DNA of 64,000 bases, from the NCBI GenBank assembly GCA_940746715.1, contig CALNWN010000004.1, forward strand, positions 62,001 through 126,000, read 5' to 3'. The translations under genes and the position numbers were made by a program. Source of the stretch: an uncultured Paraburkholderia sp. GTDB taxonomy: Bacteria > Pseudomonadota > Gammaproteobacteria > Burkholderiales > Burkholderiaceae. This document shows positions 17,088 to 27,348 of this stretch, piece after piece (position 1 is the stretch's first letter; each line of letters starts with the position of its first letter). The notes beneath the pieces are model-generated. The model saw only the letters and a list, made by a program, of their open reading frames with translations, ran no database searches and was not told where the DNA came from.

Positions 17088-18239
17088 ATGTCAACGAAAG
17101 TATTGTCGATTTTCGGCACGCGGCCGGAAGCCATAAAAATGGCGCCGCTCATCAAGCAGATGGAGGCCGATGCGGGAATCGACTCCGTGGTGTGCGTCAC
17201 GGGCCAGCATCAGCAGATGCTCGACCAGGTGCTCGAGCTCTTCGCCATCGAGCCGGATCACAATCTCGCGGTCATGACCGCGAACCAGACGCTGAACGGC
17301 TTGGCGTCGCGTCTGATCGCCTCGCTCGACGAGGTGCTCGCGAGCGTGCAACCCGATCGCGTGCTCGTGCACGGCGACACGACCACGGCATCCGCCGCGG
17401 CGCTCGCCGCGTTTCACCGCCGCATTCCGATCGGCCACGTCGAAGCCGGCCTGCGCACGCGCGATCTCGCGCAGCCGTGGCCGGAAGAAATGAACCGCCG
17501 CGTCGTCGACGTAATGAGCGATCTGATGTTCGCGCCGACGCCGAGTTCGAAGGAGCGGCTCGCGGAGGAGACGCTGCAGGGGCGTGTCGTCGTCACCGGC
17601 AATACCGTGATCGATGCGCCGAATCTGACGCCGGCGCGGATCGACAGCGACCCGGCCTTGCGCGCTTCGCTCGACGCGCGTCTGCCGTTTATCGACGGCA
17701 CCCGGCCCATGCTGCTCGTCACCGGCCACCGGCGCGAGAGTTTCGGCACGGGCTTCGCGAACATCTGTGCGGCGCTCGGCGATCTCGCCGAGCTTGGCAC
17801 CGTGCAGATCGTCTATCCGGTTCATCTGAACCCCAACGTGCGCGGCCCGGTGCAGGCATCGCTCGGCGCGCGGCGCAATGTTCATCTGATCGATCCGCTC
17901 GACTATCTGGGCTTTGTGCGCCTGATGCAGCGTGCCTCGCTGATCCTCACCGATTCGGGCGGCGTGCAGGAAGAAGCGCCCGCGCTCGGCAAGCCGGTGC
18001 TCGTCATGCGCGATGTGACCGAGCGTCCTGAAGCCGTCGCGGCGGGGACGGTGCGCCTCGTCGGCACGCAGCGCGAGGCGATTGTGCGCGCCGTCAGTGC
18101 ACTCGTGGACGACCCGCGCGAGCGCGAACGTTTCGCACATCGTGTGAATCCGTATGGCGACGGCGAGGCGTCCCGGCGCATCGTGGCCGCGCTGACCGGA
18201 CGTCCGTTCGACGAGTTCGCTAGCGAACTCGCCGGCTGA
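17088..18239 (+). CDS. wecB: UDP-N-acetylglucosamine 2-epimerase (non-hydrolysing)
   Basis: This intact protein of about 383 aa interconverts UDP-GlcNAc and UDP-ManNAc in the cytoplasm, supplying ManNAc residues for surface glycans. Family landmarks are the N-terminal IFGTRPEAIKMAPLI, HGDTTTASAAA, GHVEAGLRT, PEEMNRR, TGHRRES (active-site His) and the late LTDSGGVQEEAPALGKP. Length fits WecB/MnaA. It is followed on the same strand by bcsB-like, nfrB and nfrA genes. In E. coli WecB is needed with NfrA/NfrB for the phage N4 receptor glycan, so it probably feeds that system here. It is the only unbroken gene of the locus. A GTG at 17082 is an alternative start. Confidence 0.9.
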   Translation: MSTKVLSIFGTRPEAIKMAPLIKQMEADAGIDSVVCVTGQHQQMLDQVLELFAIEPDHNLAVMTANQTLNGLASRLIASLDEVLASVQPDRVLVHGDTTTASAAALAAFHRRIPIGHVEAGLRTRDLAQPWPEEMNRRVVDVMSDLMFAPTPSSKERLAEETLQGRVVVTGNTVIDAPNLTPARIDSDPALRASLDARLPFIDGTRPMLLVTGHRRESFGTGFANICAALGDLAELGTVQIVYPVHLNPNVRGPVQASLGARRNVHLIDPLDYLGFVRLMQRASLILTDSGGVQEEAPALGKPVLVMRDVTERPEAVAAGTVRLVGTQREAIVRAVSALVDDPRERERFAHRVNPYGDGEASRRIVAALTGRPFDEFASELAG

Positions 18240-18569
18240 TGCGACGGCGCAGCGCGTCGCCGCGACCGAGTACGCGAAGTAAGGAAGCGCGAGCGCGCAG
18301 GCGGTCTTTGCCAAGGACACGCAAACACGGCACGCAAACGACGGCACGCAAACATAGGTCGCGGTTTCAGGGAAGCCGCGCGCGTGCCGACCGATATCAC
18401 GGACAGGACGACTGACGAAATGGGGCATGCCCCGCGGCGGCCGTCGAAGTCCGGCAGATTGCGCAGCCCACGGCAGACCGCGGCAGCTTGCCGCCTTACC
18501 TGGCGTTCATTCAACCATGCCGGGCAACGCCGGCTTTGCCGCCCGCAGGCCCATCCAGACCAAGACAAC
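18240..18569. other. Gap between wecB and the bcsB-like gene
   Basis: No gene is seen in 330 bases. The bcsB-like frame stays open upstream to about 18384, so a longer N-terminus is possible, but that extension is polar and low-complexity, and the signal peptide fits a start near 18570. Confidence 0.4.
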
Positions 18570-20819
18570 ATGATGCTCACTACCCAGCTAGGAATCCAGG
18601 CCCGCGAGGCCCGCCCAACCCGCCGCGCCGGCTTCCGAGGCTCGCGGTTGACCGCGTGCGCCGGGCTGCTGCTGTTCGCGTTCAGCGCCCACGCCCAGCA
18701 ACCCGCCGACATCGCCGGCAGCTTCGCGCAGCCCGGCCACGGCCGTCTTGCAAGCCGCAGCATCTCGCTCGCCGAACTCGGCATGCGCGAGCCGCTCGTG
18801 CTGCGCGCGCCCGATGCCCGCCAGGAACTGTATCTGCCAGTGCCGGCCGGCGTGCCGCTCACGGACGCCAGTTTGCAGATCGACGGCAGCTATCTGCGCG
18901 GCAACGGCAGGCGCACCACGATGCTCGTTTCGCTCGACGGCTCGCCCGTGCTCTCGCGCAGCCCGGCGCAGGAACAGGGCGACGGCTCCGCCACGCTCGG
19001 CGTGGACGGCGCTCCACGGCCGAGCGGCTTCGTGCGCGTGGGTCTCGACTGGTCGTCGCTGATCAACGACAACATCTGCGCGGACCAGACCGCGATCGGC
19101 AATGTCTGGCGCATCGCGCCGACTTCGCGCCTCACCTATCGCTACGATCCCGAGGCGATTGTCGATCTGCGCGTGCGCGGCGCGTGGAGCGCGTTGCCGC
19201 ACAAGCCGGTCGTGATGCTGGGCGCGCGCAGCGTCGCCGCGCCCGCGTTCAACGCCGGCTGGCGCGTCGAGGCGCTGTTTGTTGCAGGGCGACGGCCGCG
19301 CGCCCGCCACGCGCGCGTGGCCCGCCGCCGGCGACACGGTGGATCTCGCCGGCATCGACGTGCCGGCGCCGCTGCGCGCGATTCCCGCTTTTGCCGCGCT
19401 TGCCGCGGGCGGCTCGCACAAGCTGGCGAATCCCGCCGAGGCCGGCGCGCTGGTCGCGCTCGCGCCCGGCGCCGCGTTTGCACCCGACGTGATCGTCGCC
19501 GACGACACGCTGCGCGCGACCTTGAAGACCTCGCTCGACGCATTGCGCGAACAGGTGCAGGCGTCTCGCCCGCAGCGGCCGATGCCTTCGACGCCTGGCG
19601 CGCGGGCGCCGTCGATCCGGTGGCGCAGCCGCTCGCCGCCGGCGAAGTGCGCGTCGCGCATGTGGGCGGCCAGACGGCCATCGTGGTCGGCGACAACGAC
19701 GGCGTCGCGGTGCTTGCGCATACCTGGCGTCCCATCGACGTCGCGAGCCGCCTCGTCGTCCATCAGATCGACAATGCGCCGGATACGCGCGGCGACCAGA
19801 TCGCGCTGTCGCTGCTCGGCGGCGAGCCGCGCACGCTCGACGTGCAGGTGCGCGCGAGCTGGGACGCGAGCTTCGATCTCGGCGCGGCCTCGGGTAACGG
19901 CAAGCTGCCGGATGCCATCGTGCTCGACGTGGCCGCGGCGCCCACGCTCGACAACTCCGGGCAGACCGCCTCGGTCTATTTCAACGACGTGCTGATCGGC
20001 TCGCAACTGCTCAACGCGAACTGCAAGCCGCAACGCATCACCGCGCATGTGCCGCGTTTCGCGCTCGCGCCGCGCAACCAGGTGCGCGTCGAGTTCCAGC
20101 GTCAGCCGGAAGGCGGCTGCCGCGCGCGCGATCAGGGCCATCCGATCGCGGTTCTGCCGAGCAGTCATTTGCGTCTTGCCGACGCCACCCTCGGCGACGA
20201 TTTCACCGGCATGGTCGCGCGCTTTGCGTCGCAAGCCGAAGTCATCGTGCCGGCCGCCTATCTCGGCAACGCGACGGAGGCGCTGCCCCGCATCGCGCGT
20301 CTCGCGAACGCGAGCGGCATTGCGCCGACGCGCGCGGGCTTCAGCGTCGCGCGTGACGGCGATGCGGTGAAGCCGCAAGGCGCGTTTCTCGCCGCGGACG
20401 TCGCGCTCGCCAACGAAAAGAGCATCGCGCGTCTGGCGAAGGACCGCCTGTCGTTCACCGATCCGTCGGGCAAGATGCTCGCGGACCTGTCGGGCCTGAA
20501 CCGCGTCGGCGTGATTGAGGTGGTGAGCGCAGGCGGCGTGCAGGGCGTGTCCTACCGCACCGTGGGCGACACGCCGGCGGTGTTGCCCGCTTCGCTGCAG
20601 CTCTCGCGCGGCGACGTCACGATTGTCGACGGCAGCGGCACGCTGCGCCAGTTCGATACGCGTCATCCGGGGCAGGTGGTCGACGCGAGCGACATCGACG
20701 GTCCGTGGATCATGCAGAGCTGGGTGCGCTGGGGCGTGCCGGCCGCGCTGATCGGCCTGCTTCTCGTGCTGCTGCTGATCGCCAACATCGCGCGTCGCAG
20801 GAACCGGGACAAGTCGTGA
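18570..20819 (+). pseudogene. BcsB-like periplasmic glycan synthase subunit, two frameshifts
   Basis: About 750 residues of a cellulose-synthase-regulatory (BcsB) type protein are present. There is a signal peptide (ACAGLLLFAFSAHAQQ), tandem carbohydrate-binding/jelly-roll regions with SLAELGMREPLVLR and LPDAIVLDVAAAPTLDNSGQ, and a C-terminal membrane anchor (WGVPAALIGLLLVLLLIANIARRR). A frameshift near 19280 moves the sequence to another frame (DTVDLAGIDVPAPLRAIPAF) and a second near 19565 restores the first (AADAFDAWRAGAVDP). In cellulose synthases BcsB sits in the periplasm and escorts the chain from the inner-membrane synthase. By position it would partner NfrB. Its stop overlaps the presumed GTG of nfrB. 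E. coli nfrAB loci lack such a gene. Confidence 0.8.
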
Positions 20820-22984
20820 GCATCGCGTTGATCAAATGGTATGCGCGGGCTACGCGTTAGCCCACTACTACCACGGGCTCGAATACGTTGCCGCGCTGGT
20901 GGCGTTCCTGATCGTGCTCTCGAGTATCGACGATCTGTTCATCGATCTCTGGTACTGGAGCCGCATGCTGTATCGCCGCCTGACGGTGGAGCGCACCTAT
21001 AATAGGTTGCTGACGGCGGCGCAGCTCTACGAGCGCGAAGAGCAGCCGCTCGCGATCATGGTGCCGGCGTGGCACGAGTACGACGTGGTCGCGGCGATGA
21101 TCGAAGATCTCGTGCGTGTGATGGATTACCGCAACTATGTGGTGTTCGTCGGCACGTATCAGAACGATCCGCAGACCATCGCCGAAGTGGAGCGCATGCG
21201 CCGCCGCTACAAGCAGCTGCGCCGCGTGGAAGTGCCGCACGACGGACCGACCTGCAAGGCCGATTGTCTGAACTGGGTGATTCAGGCGATCTTCGCTTAC
21301 GAGCGCGAGGCGGGCATCGAATTCGCGGGCGTGGTGTTGCACGACAGCGAAGACGTGCTGCATCCGGTCGAATTGCGCTTTTTCAATTACCTGCTGCCGC
21401 GCAAGGACATGATCCAGTTGCCGGTCGCGTCGCTCGAACGCAACTGGTTCGAGCTCGTGGCCGGCACTTACATGGACGAGTTCGCCGAGTGGCACGCCAA
21501 AGACCTCGTGGTGCGCGAGAGTCTGGTGGGCTCTGTGCCGTCGGCGGGCGTGGGCACGTGTTTCTCGCGGCGTGCGCTACTGTCGCTGATCGCCGAGACC
21601 GACAATCAGCCGTTCAACACTGAAAGTCTCACCGAAGACTACGACGTGGGCGCGCGTCTCGCGAAAATGGGCATGCAGTCGATTTTCGCGCGCTTTCCCG
21701 TGCAGTTCGCGACCCGCCGCAAGGCATGGTTCGGCTTCGGCCCCGAACGCGACATCACCGTGACGATGCCTTTGTGCGTGCGCGAATTTTTTCCCGATAC
21801 GTTTCGCACGGCCTATCGTCAGCGCGCGCTGGACGCTCGGCATCGGCTTGCAAGGGTGGAAGCAGACGGGCTGGACCGGTTCGCTCTTGAATCGCTATCT
21901 GCTGTTTCGCGACCGCAAGGGCGTCGTTACCGCGTTCGTCGGCATCATTGCGTATGCGCTCGTGGTCCAGTTCCTGCTGTTCGCGGGCGCGAGTCTTCTC
22001 GGCCTGATGCCCGAACTGATCGCCTCGCCGTTCGCCGACTCGCCGTGGCTGCGTGCGCTCTTGTGGGCCAACGCGGTGGCGCTCGTATTGCGCGTCGTGC
22101 AGCGCATCTACTTTGTCACGCGTCTGTACGGCTGGGAGCACGGCGTGTTGTCCGTGCCGCGGATGGTGGTCGGCAACTTCATCAATTTCATGGCCGTTGC
22201 GCGCGCGTGGAAAATGTTCATCGCGCACCTCGCGACGGGCAAGCGTCTCGCGTGGGACAAGACCATGCACGACTTTCCGTCGGCGGATGGTTTCAACAAT
22301 CGCCGGCAGCGTCTCGGCGAACTGCTGCTGTCGTGGCAGGCCATCGATCCCGACAGGCTCGAAGCCGCGCTCGGCGAGAGTCACGCGCGCGAGGCGCCGC
22401 TTGGCCGCGTCCTGATGGCCAAGGGCTGGCTCGACGAGGAAACGCTCGCCGAAGCGATCGCGTTCCAGACCGATCTGCCGCGCGGCCGGCTCGACCTCGA
22501 CCGCCTTCGGCAGGACGCCGCGTGTTTGCCGCTCGAGACGATTGTGCGGCACCGCGTGCTGCCGCAAACCGACACCGCGCAGGGCCGCACGATTCTCCTG
22601 ACCGCCAGTCCGCTCGTCGACGAGGTACTCGCTGAGATGAGCGCGCTGATCGACGGGCCGGTGGTTGAGCAGATCGTGCGCGAGGGCGAAATTGCGGCGG
22701 GCTTGCGTGCGCTGCGCGGGGTGGACATTTCGGCGCCGTCGGAGGCGGGCGCGAGCGCGCCCCACGCGCCAGCGCGCAGCGTGCCGCTGATCGGCGATCT
22801 GCTGATCGAACACGGGCACGTGCGCCGTGAGGACTTCGAAGCCGCACTGCAGCACTATCGTCCGGACCGGCATGGCCGCATCGGCGACTATATGGTGGCG
22901 CGCGAGGTGATCTCGCTTGCCGCGCTCGACAACGTAATCCAGGAACAGCGCCGCCTGCAGGCCGCGTTGGTGGCGACAGAATGA
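20816..22984 (+). pseudogene. nfrB: NfrB-type glycosyltransferase with C-terminal MshEN (c-di-GMP-binding type) repeats, broken
   Basis: This is homologous to E. coli NfrB, an inner-membrane family-2 glycosyltransferase needed for the phage N4 receptor glycan. Features in order are membrane segments (LEYVAALVAFLIVLSS), the GT2 core with IMVPAWHEYDV, HDSEDVLHPVE (DxD-like) and a QRARW box, then more membrane helices. The last 230 residues contain two MshEN-like regions (PLGRVLMAKGWLDEETLAEA and LIGDLLIEHGHVRREDFEAAL), a fold that binds c-di-GMP. Lesions are loss of sequence or frame near 20840 close to the start, and two bases lost from a CG repeat near 21832, within the QRARW box. The stop overlaps the ATG of nfrA. 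Relatives are 700 aa or more. Confidence 0.85.
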
Positions 22985-23928
22985 TCGACACGATTCTCAA
23001 GCTGCGCATCGACGCGCCGCGCACGGACGCGGCTCCCATTTCGCCGCGACCGCGGATGCCGGTTATGCGGCGATGCATGCGCATCGCAACCGCGAGGCCG
23101 CGCAGTATTTCGAGCGGGCCATCGACGCGAGTGCGGCACCCGTGCCGGATAGCGAAAGCGTCGCCATGCCGACGCCCGCCGCCATGGCCACCTCGGCACC
23201 CACCCCGACGCCCGCGCAACTGAACGACCTGCGCAGCGCGCACGCGGACGTCACCCGCAACTGGGGCTTCAACGTGTCGCTCAATTATCGCGGCGCGGGC
23301 ATGCAGCCCGGTTATGCGTCGTCGCCGACGCCAGGTACATCGAACAATTGGCAGGGCGGCGTGGAAGCCTACTGGCGGCCGTTCGGCAGTCTCGGCGAGC
23401 GGATGTTAGAGGTCTATGCGCGCGGCTACGAAAGCTTTGGCGTGAAGAACGGCGGCGCCACCGGCGTCGATACCTTGCAGGCGACCCTCGGCGCGCGCGA
23501 AACCGTTCACGCAGATCGACGCGATCGTCGCGTTCGAGCGCATCATTCCGATCGGCTCGCGCGTGAATCCGGACTGGCTCGCGCGGCTTGCGTATTCCGG
23601 CGGCTTCGGTACCGAGCGTCGCGTGGATGTGCCTGCATGGTGGACCGCGCGCCTCTACGCGGAGACGGGCGCCTATCTGAACGCGGGCTCCGTGTATGCC
23701 ACCACCAACCTGCAGATGGGCCGCACCTTCCGCATGGACAGCTATAGTCCGAAATGGACGGTGTTCCCGTATCTGGTGGTGGGTGCGGACTACGATTCGA
23801 GCATCGACCACAGCATTCCGCTCGGCGCGGGTGTCGGCATCTCGACGCGCTACTGGTTCCGCGACAGTCAGTACGATGCACCGCGCTCGTTTGTCGATCT
23901 GTCGGTACAGTGGTACAGTACCGGCTGA
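22981..23928 (+). pseudogene. nfrA: NfrA-type outer-membrane glycan export protein, mostly deleted
   Basis: Only the extreme N-terminus (starting at the ATG overlapping the nfrB stop) and the C-terminal part are left. A frame change near 23060-23075 is followed by DAGYAAMHAHRNREAAQYFE (the last TPR-like repeat), a Pro/Thr-rich linker, and the beta-barrel-like C-terminal domain (NNWQGGVEAYWRPFG; then LPLGAG-type strands ending YRFRDSQYD-like and FVDLSVQWYSTG). A further frameshift lies near 23505. E. coli NfrA is about 990 aa with long TPR arrays. Here the signal peptide and nearly all repeats are missing, so several hundred codons have been deleted. It was presumably the outer-membrane exit pore of this glycan system. 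Confidence 0.75.
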
Positions 23929-23931
23929 AAA

Positions 23932-24928
23932 TTACCGGCGACGATCGCGCCCGCGGCGTTTTCTTCGGCGCTGTGTTTGCGTATTGAGCCGGCGCGTCTC
24001 GGTTTCGAAGTACTGAGGGTGCATGTCGAAGGCTGACGACAAACAGGTGTCCGATTCGCCAGACGGCCGCGCGCAGGCGGCGCGGCCGGGCTCGCCGCGC
24101 TTTCTGCGCTCGGCGGCTGTGCAACAAACCCTGCCGGCGACGACAGCCTCGCGCAGCAGCAGCGCCCACAGGTTTTCCTTTGCGAGCGTCACCTCGACGA
24201 GCGGCCACGGAAAGATGCTCAGCATGTCGGTATGCGCGAGCAAGCCGAGTACGACCGCGAGCGAATGCGCGAGATGAATGGTGTGCGGCACGCGCATGCC
24301 GCACTTGCGAAACAGGTTGTCCGAGATCGACTCGCCGCTTGCGGGGTCCCAGTTCAGCACCCACTCGGCGTCTTCGAGTTCGAGCAGCGTGCGGCAACCG
24401 GCTTTCGGATGATCGCGCCGCGCGACCACCGCCGAGTGCGTCGAAAAGAGCGGCGTGTTGTGAAACTCCGAGGCCGGCGACGCCGGCGGCGGACGGCCGA
24501 TCGAAAAATCGAGGCTGCCGTCGCACAGGCGCGGTTGCACGACCGCGAGCAGGCCTTCGAAGAACTCCAGTTGCACTTCCGGCATGCGTCGGCGAAAGCG
24601 CTGCACGGCGGGCGGCAGGAACGTGAGCGCGACCCACGGCGTGACGCCGATCGACAGCTTGCCCGCCGCGCCGCGCATCGCCTCGATTTCCGCCTCCGCG
24701 CTGCAGCTGTCCGAGCACGACGCGCGCGTGCACGGCGAGCGTGCGGCCGAACTCCGTGAAAGCGACGCCGCTCGCGCTGCGCACGACGAGCGGCGCGTGC
24801 AGGTCCGCCTCCAGTTCGCGCATGGCCTTGGTGACGGCAGCGGGCGAGAGCCCGAGTGTGCGCGCGGCTGCCCGGATACTTCCGGTATCCGCAATCGCCG
24901 CCAAGGTGCTGAGCTGATGGAGTTTCAT
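23932..24928 (-). pseudogene. LysR-type transcriptional regulator, frameshifted
   Basis: From the ATG at 24928 the winged-HTH domain is clear (LSTLAAIADTGSIRAAARTL, then VTKAMRELEADL). The frame breaks near 24710. The effector domain continues in another frame (KLSIGVTPWVALTFLPPAVQ, FEGLLAVVQPRLCDGSLDF, HTDMLSIFPWPLVEV). The C-terminal 70 residues no longer resemble the family, so a second lesion near 24130 is likely and the true end is uncertain. The gene is convergent with nfrA and divergent from the M20 amidohydrolase gene, which it may once have controlled. Confidence 0.75.
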
Positions 24929-25055
24929 TCGAGGGTTTTCACGTAAGGTGGCAACCAGCAGTTGCTGCCGTGACGATTCTACGCCTGCCTCTCAAAAAAA
25001 CGCGTGGCTATGCTGGGTCAATGCATTCATGTGCATTGATAAAAGGAGACGGATT

Positions 25056-26225
25056 GTGAACACCATGGTCATTCCCGCAGGCATCGCCGAACTCGAAGAC
25101 GAGATGACCGCGCTGCGGCGCCGCATCCACGCGCATCCGGAGCTCGCCTACGAGGAACACGCCACCGGCGACCTGGTCGCCGAACGCTTGCAGGAGTGAG
25201 GCTACAGCGTGCATCGCGGGCTCGGCCAGACCGGCGTGGTCGGTCAGTTGAAGCTCGGCCGCGGCACGCGGCGCCTCGGCTTGCGCGCCGACATGGATGC
25301 GCTGCCGATCCACGAAACGACCGGGCTGCCGTACGCGAGCAAGGTGCCCGGCAAGATGCACGCATGCGGTCACGACGGCCACACGGCCATGCTGCTCGCC
25401 GCCGCGCAGCATCTGGCGCGCGAGAAGTGCTTCGACGGCACGCTGAATCTGATTTTCCAGCCGGCCGAAGAGGGCCTCGCGGGCGCACGCAAAATGCTCG
25501 AAGACGGGCTCTTCGAGAAATTCCCCTGCGACGCGGTGTTCGCGATGCACAACATGCCGGGCTTTCCGACCGGCAAGTTCGGATTCCTGCCGGGTTCGTT
25601 CATGGCTTCGTCGGATACGGTGATCATTACCGTGACCGGGCGCGGCGGTCACGGCGCGCCTCATAAGGCAGTCGACCCGGTCGTGGTCTGCGCGCAGATC
25701 GTGCTCGCCTTGCAGTCCATCGTGTCGCGCAATATCGCGCCGCTCGACATGGCGATCATCACGGTCGGCGCCATTCATGCCGGCGACGCGCCGAACGTGA
25801 TTCCCGAAACCGCCGAAATGCGCCTGTCGGTGCGCACGCTCAGGCCTGAGGTCCGCGACCATCTGCAGGAACGCATCACGGCGGTCGCGTACGGACAGGC
25901 GGCCGTGTACGGCGCGCGGGCGAAGGTGGACTATCAGCGCCGCTATCCGGTGCTCGTCAACGACGTCGAGATGACCCATCTCGCGCGGCAGGTCGCGCTC
26001 GACTGGCTGGGCGAAGACGGCGTCATCCCCGACATGCAGCCGCTCACCGGCAGCGAGGACTTCGCGTTCCTGCTCGAACGCTGCCCGGGCAGCTACCTGA
26101 TCATCGGCAATGGCGACGGCGAGGGCGGTTGCATGGTCCACAATCCGGGCTATGACTTCAACGACGCGTGCCTCGCGACCGGCGCGGCGTATTGGGTGAG
26201 GCTCGCAGAGACCTTCCTCGTCTGA
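25056..26225 (+). pseudogene. M20 family amidohydrolase (hippurate hydrolase type), single nonsense codon
   Basis: The sequence is a complete M20D metallopeptidase-like amidohydrolase of about 389 codons. Metal-site and family motifs are RADMDALPI, HACGHDGHTAMLL, FQPAEEGLAGA, the dimerisation-domain VTGRGGHGAPHK and GSEDFAFL. Such enzymes hydrolyse N-acyl or N-benzoyl amino acids and related amides. An in-frame TGA at 25197-25199 replaces the codon between LQE and GYSV, where Trp is usual (TGG to TGA). No other lesion is seen. The GTG at 25056 is chosen because AAAGGAGA precedes it by seven bases. The gene may be recently inactivated and sits beside a broken transporter and hutF. Confidence 0.8.
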
Positions 26226-26301
26226 CGCGGCGGCTCGCAGCAAGCAAAAGCCGCACAACGGCACGGGCAGCACGGACACCAGAAAGATCATGGAGACACG
26301 G

Positions 26302-27348
26302 ATGAACTATTCAGCCGCACCGCAACCCGCCGCGCGCAACGCGTCGAGCGAGGACGAGGCCCTGCGCCACGCGCGGGCCACGCGAAGGCGATTGCCGCGA
26401 TCACGCTCGGCAACGGCCTCGAGTTTTTCGACTTCACGATTTACAGCTTTTTCGCGACCATCATCGGCAAGCTGTATTTTCCCGTCGAAGGCCAGCTCTC
26501 GCGCAGTTGATGCTGGCCGTAGGCACGTTCGGCGTGGGCTTCATCATGCGCCGGTGGGCGGCGTCGTGCTGGGCGCTTACGCCGACCGCGCCGGCCGCAA
26601 GGCGGCGATGAGCCTCACGCTGTGGCTCATGACGCTCGGCTCGGCGATCATCGCGTTCGCGCCCACCTATGCCGCGATCGGCGTGGCGGCGCCGTTGCTC
26701 GTGATCGTCGCCCGTCTGACCAAGGTTTCGCGTTGGGCGGAGAAGTCGGCGCGTCCACCTCGCTCCTGATGGAGTACGGCAGCGATAAGACGCGCGGCTT
26801 CTATGGCAGCTGGCAGTTCGTGAGCCAGGGCCTGAACACGGTGTGCGGTTCGCTGCTGGGCGTGGCGCTCGCCGCGGCGCTCGAAAGCTGAGGCTGGCGC
26901 GTGCCGTTCGTGATCGGCATGGCGATGGGGCCGATCGGCATCTATATCCGGCGTCATCTGAACGAGACGCTGCCCGGCGTCGAGGACGGCAGCACGCCCG
27001 CGAGCGCTCACGCCGAGGCCACGCTGCCGGTGCGCAAGCTTTTTCGCGACCATGCGCGCGTGATCACCACCGGCGTCGTCACGACGATCGGCGGAACCGC
27101 GGCGAATTACATCGTGCTGTTTTATCTGTCCACCTACGCGATCCGCATTCTGCATCTGCCGATGTCGTCGGCGCTGTGGGCGGCATGGACGGCCGCCGCG
27201 GTGACGGTGGTGTGCTCGCCGTTCGCGGGCGCGCTGTCGGACCGCGTCGGGCGCAAGCGCGTGCTGTGGGTCTCGCGCGTGTTGCTGATCGCGGCCGTCT
27301 ATCCGGCCTTCATGATGATCAACGCGTCGCCGACCGTGCCCGACGGCG
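26302..27348 (+). pseudogene. MFS metabolite:H+ symporter, many lesions and deleted 3' end
   Basis: Fragments in all frames rebuild the first two-thirds of an MFS transporter of the proline/betaine-alpha-ketoglutarate branch. They show GNGLEFFDFTIYSFFAT (helix 1), VGGVVLGAYADRAGRKAAM (loop 2-3 signature), QGFALGGEVGASTSLLMEY in modified form, and the central ADRVGRKR-like repeat (GALSDRVGRKRVLW). Frameshifts lie near 26390, 26505, 26550 and 26735. A TGA at 26889 replaces a likely Trp before GWRVPF. After INASPTVP near 27340 the sequence changes abruptly into hutF, so the last helices were removed by a deletion. The substrate is unknown. Confidence 0.8.

Noticed and set aside
18588..20666. A 692-codon minus-strand ORF opposite the bcsB-like gene
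   Set aside because: Arg/His/Ala-rich shadow produced by high GC at third positions. The plus strand has a recognisable family, signal peptide and membrane anchor.
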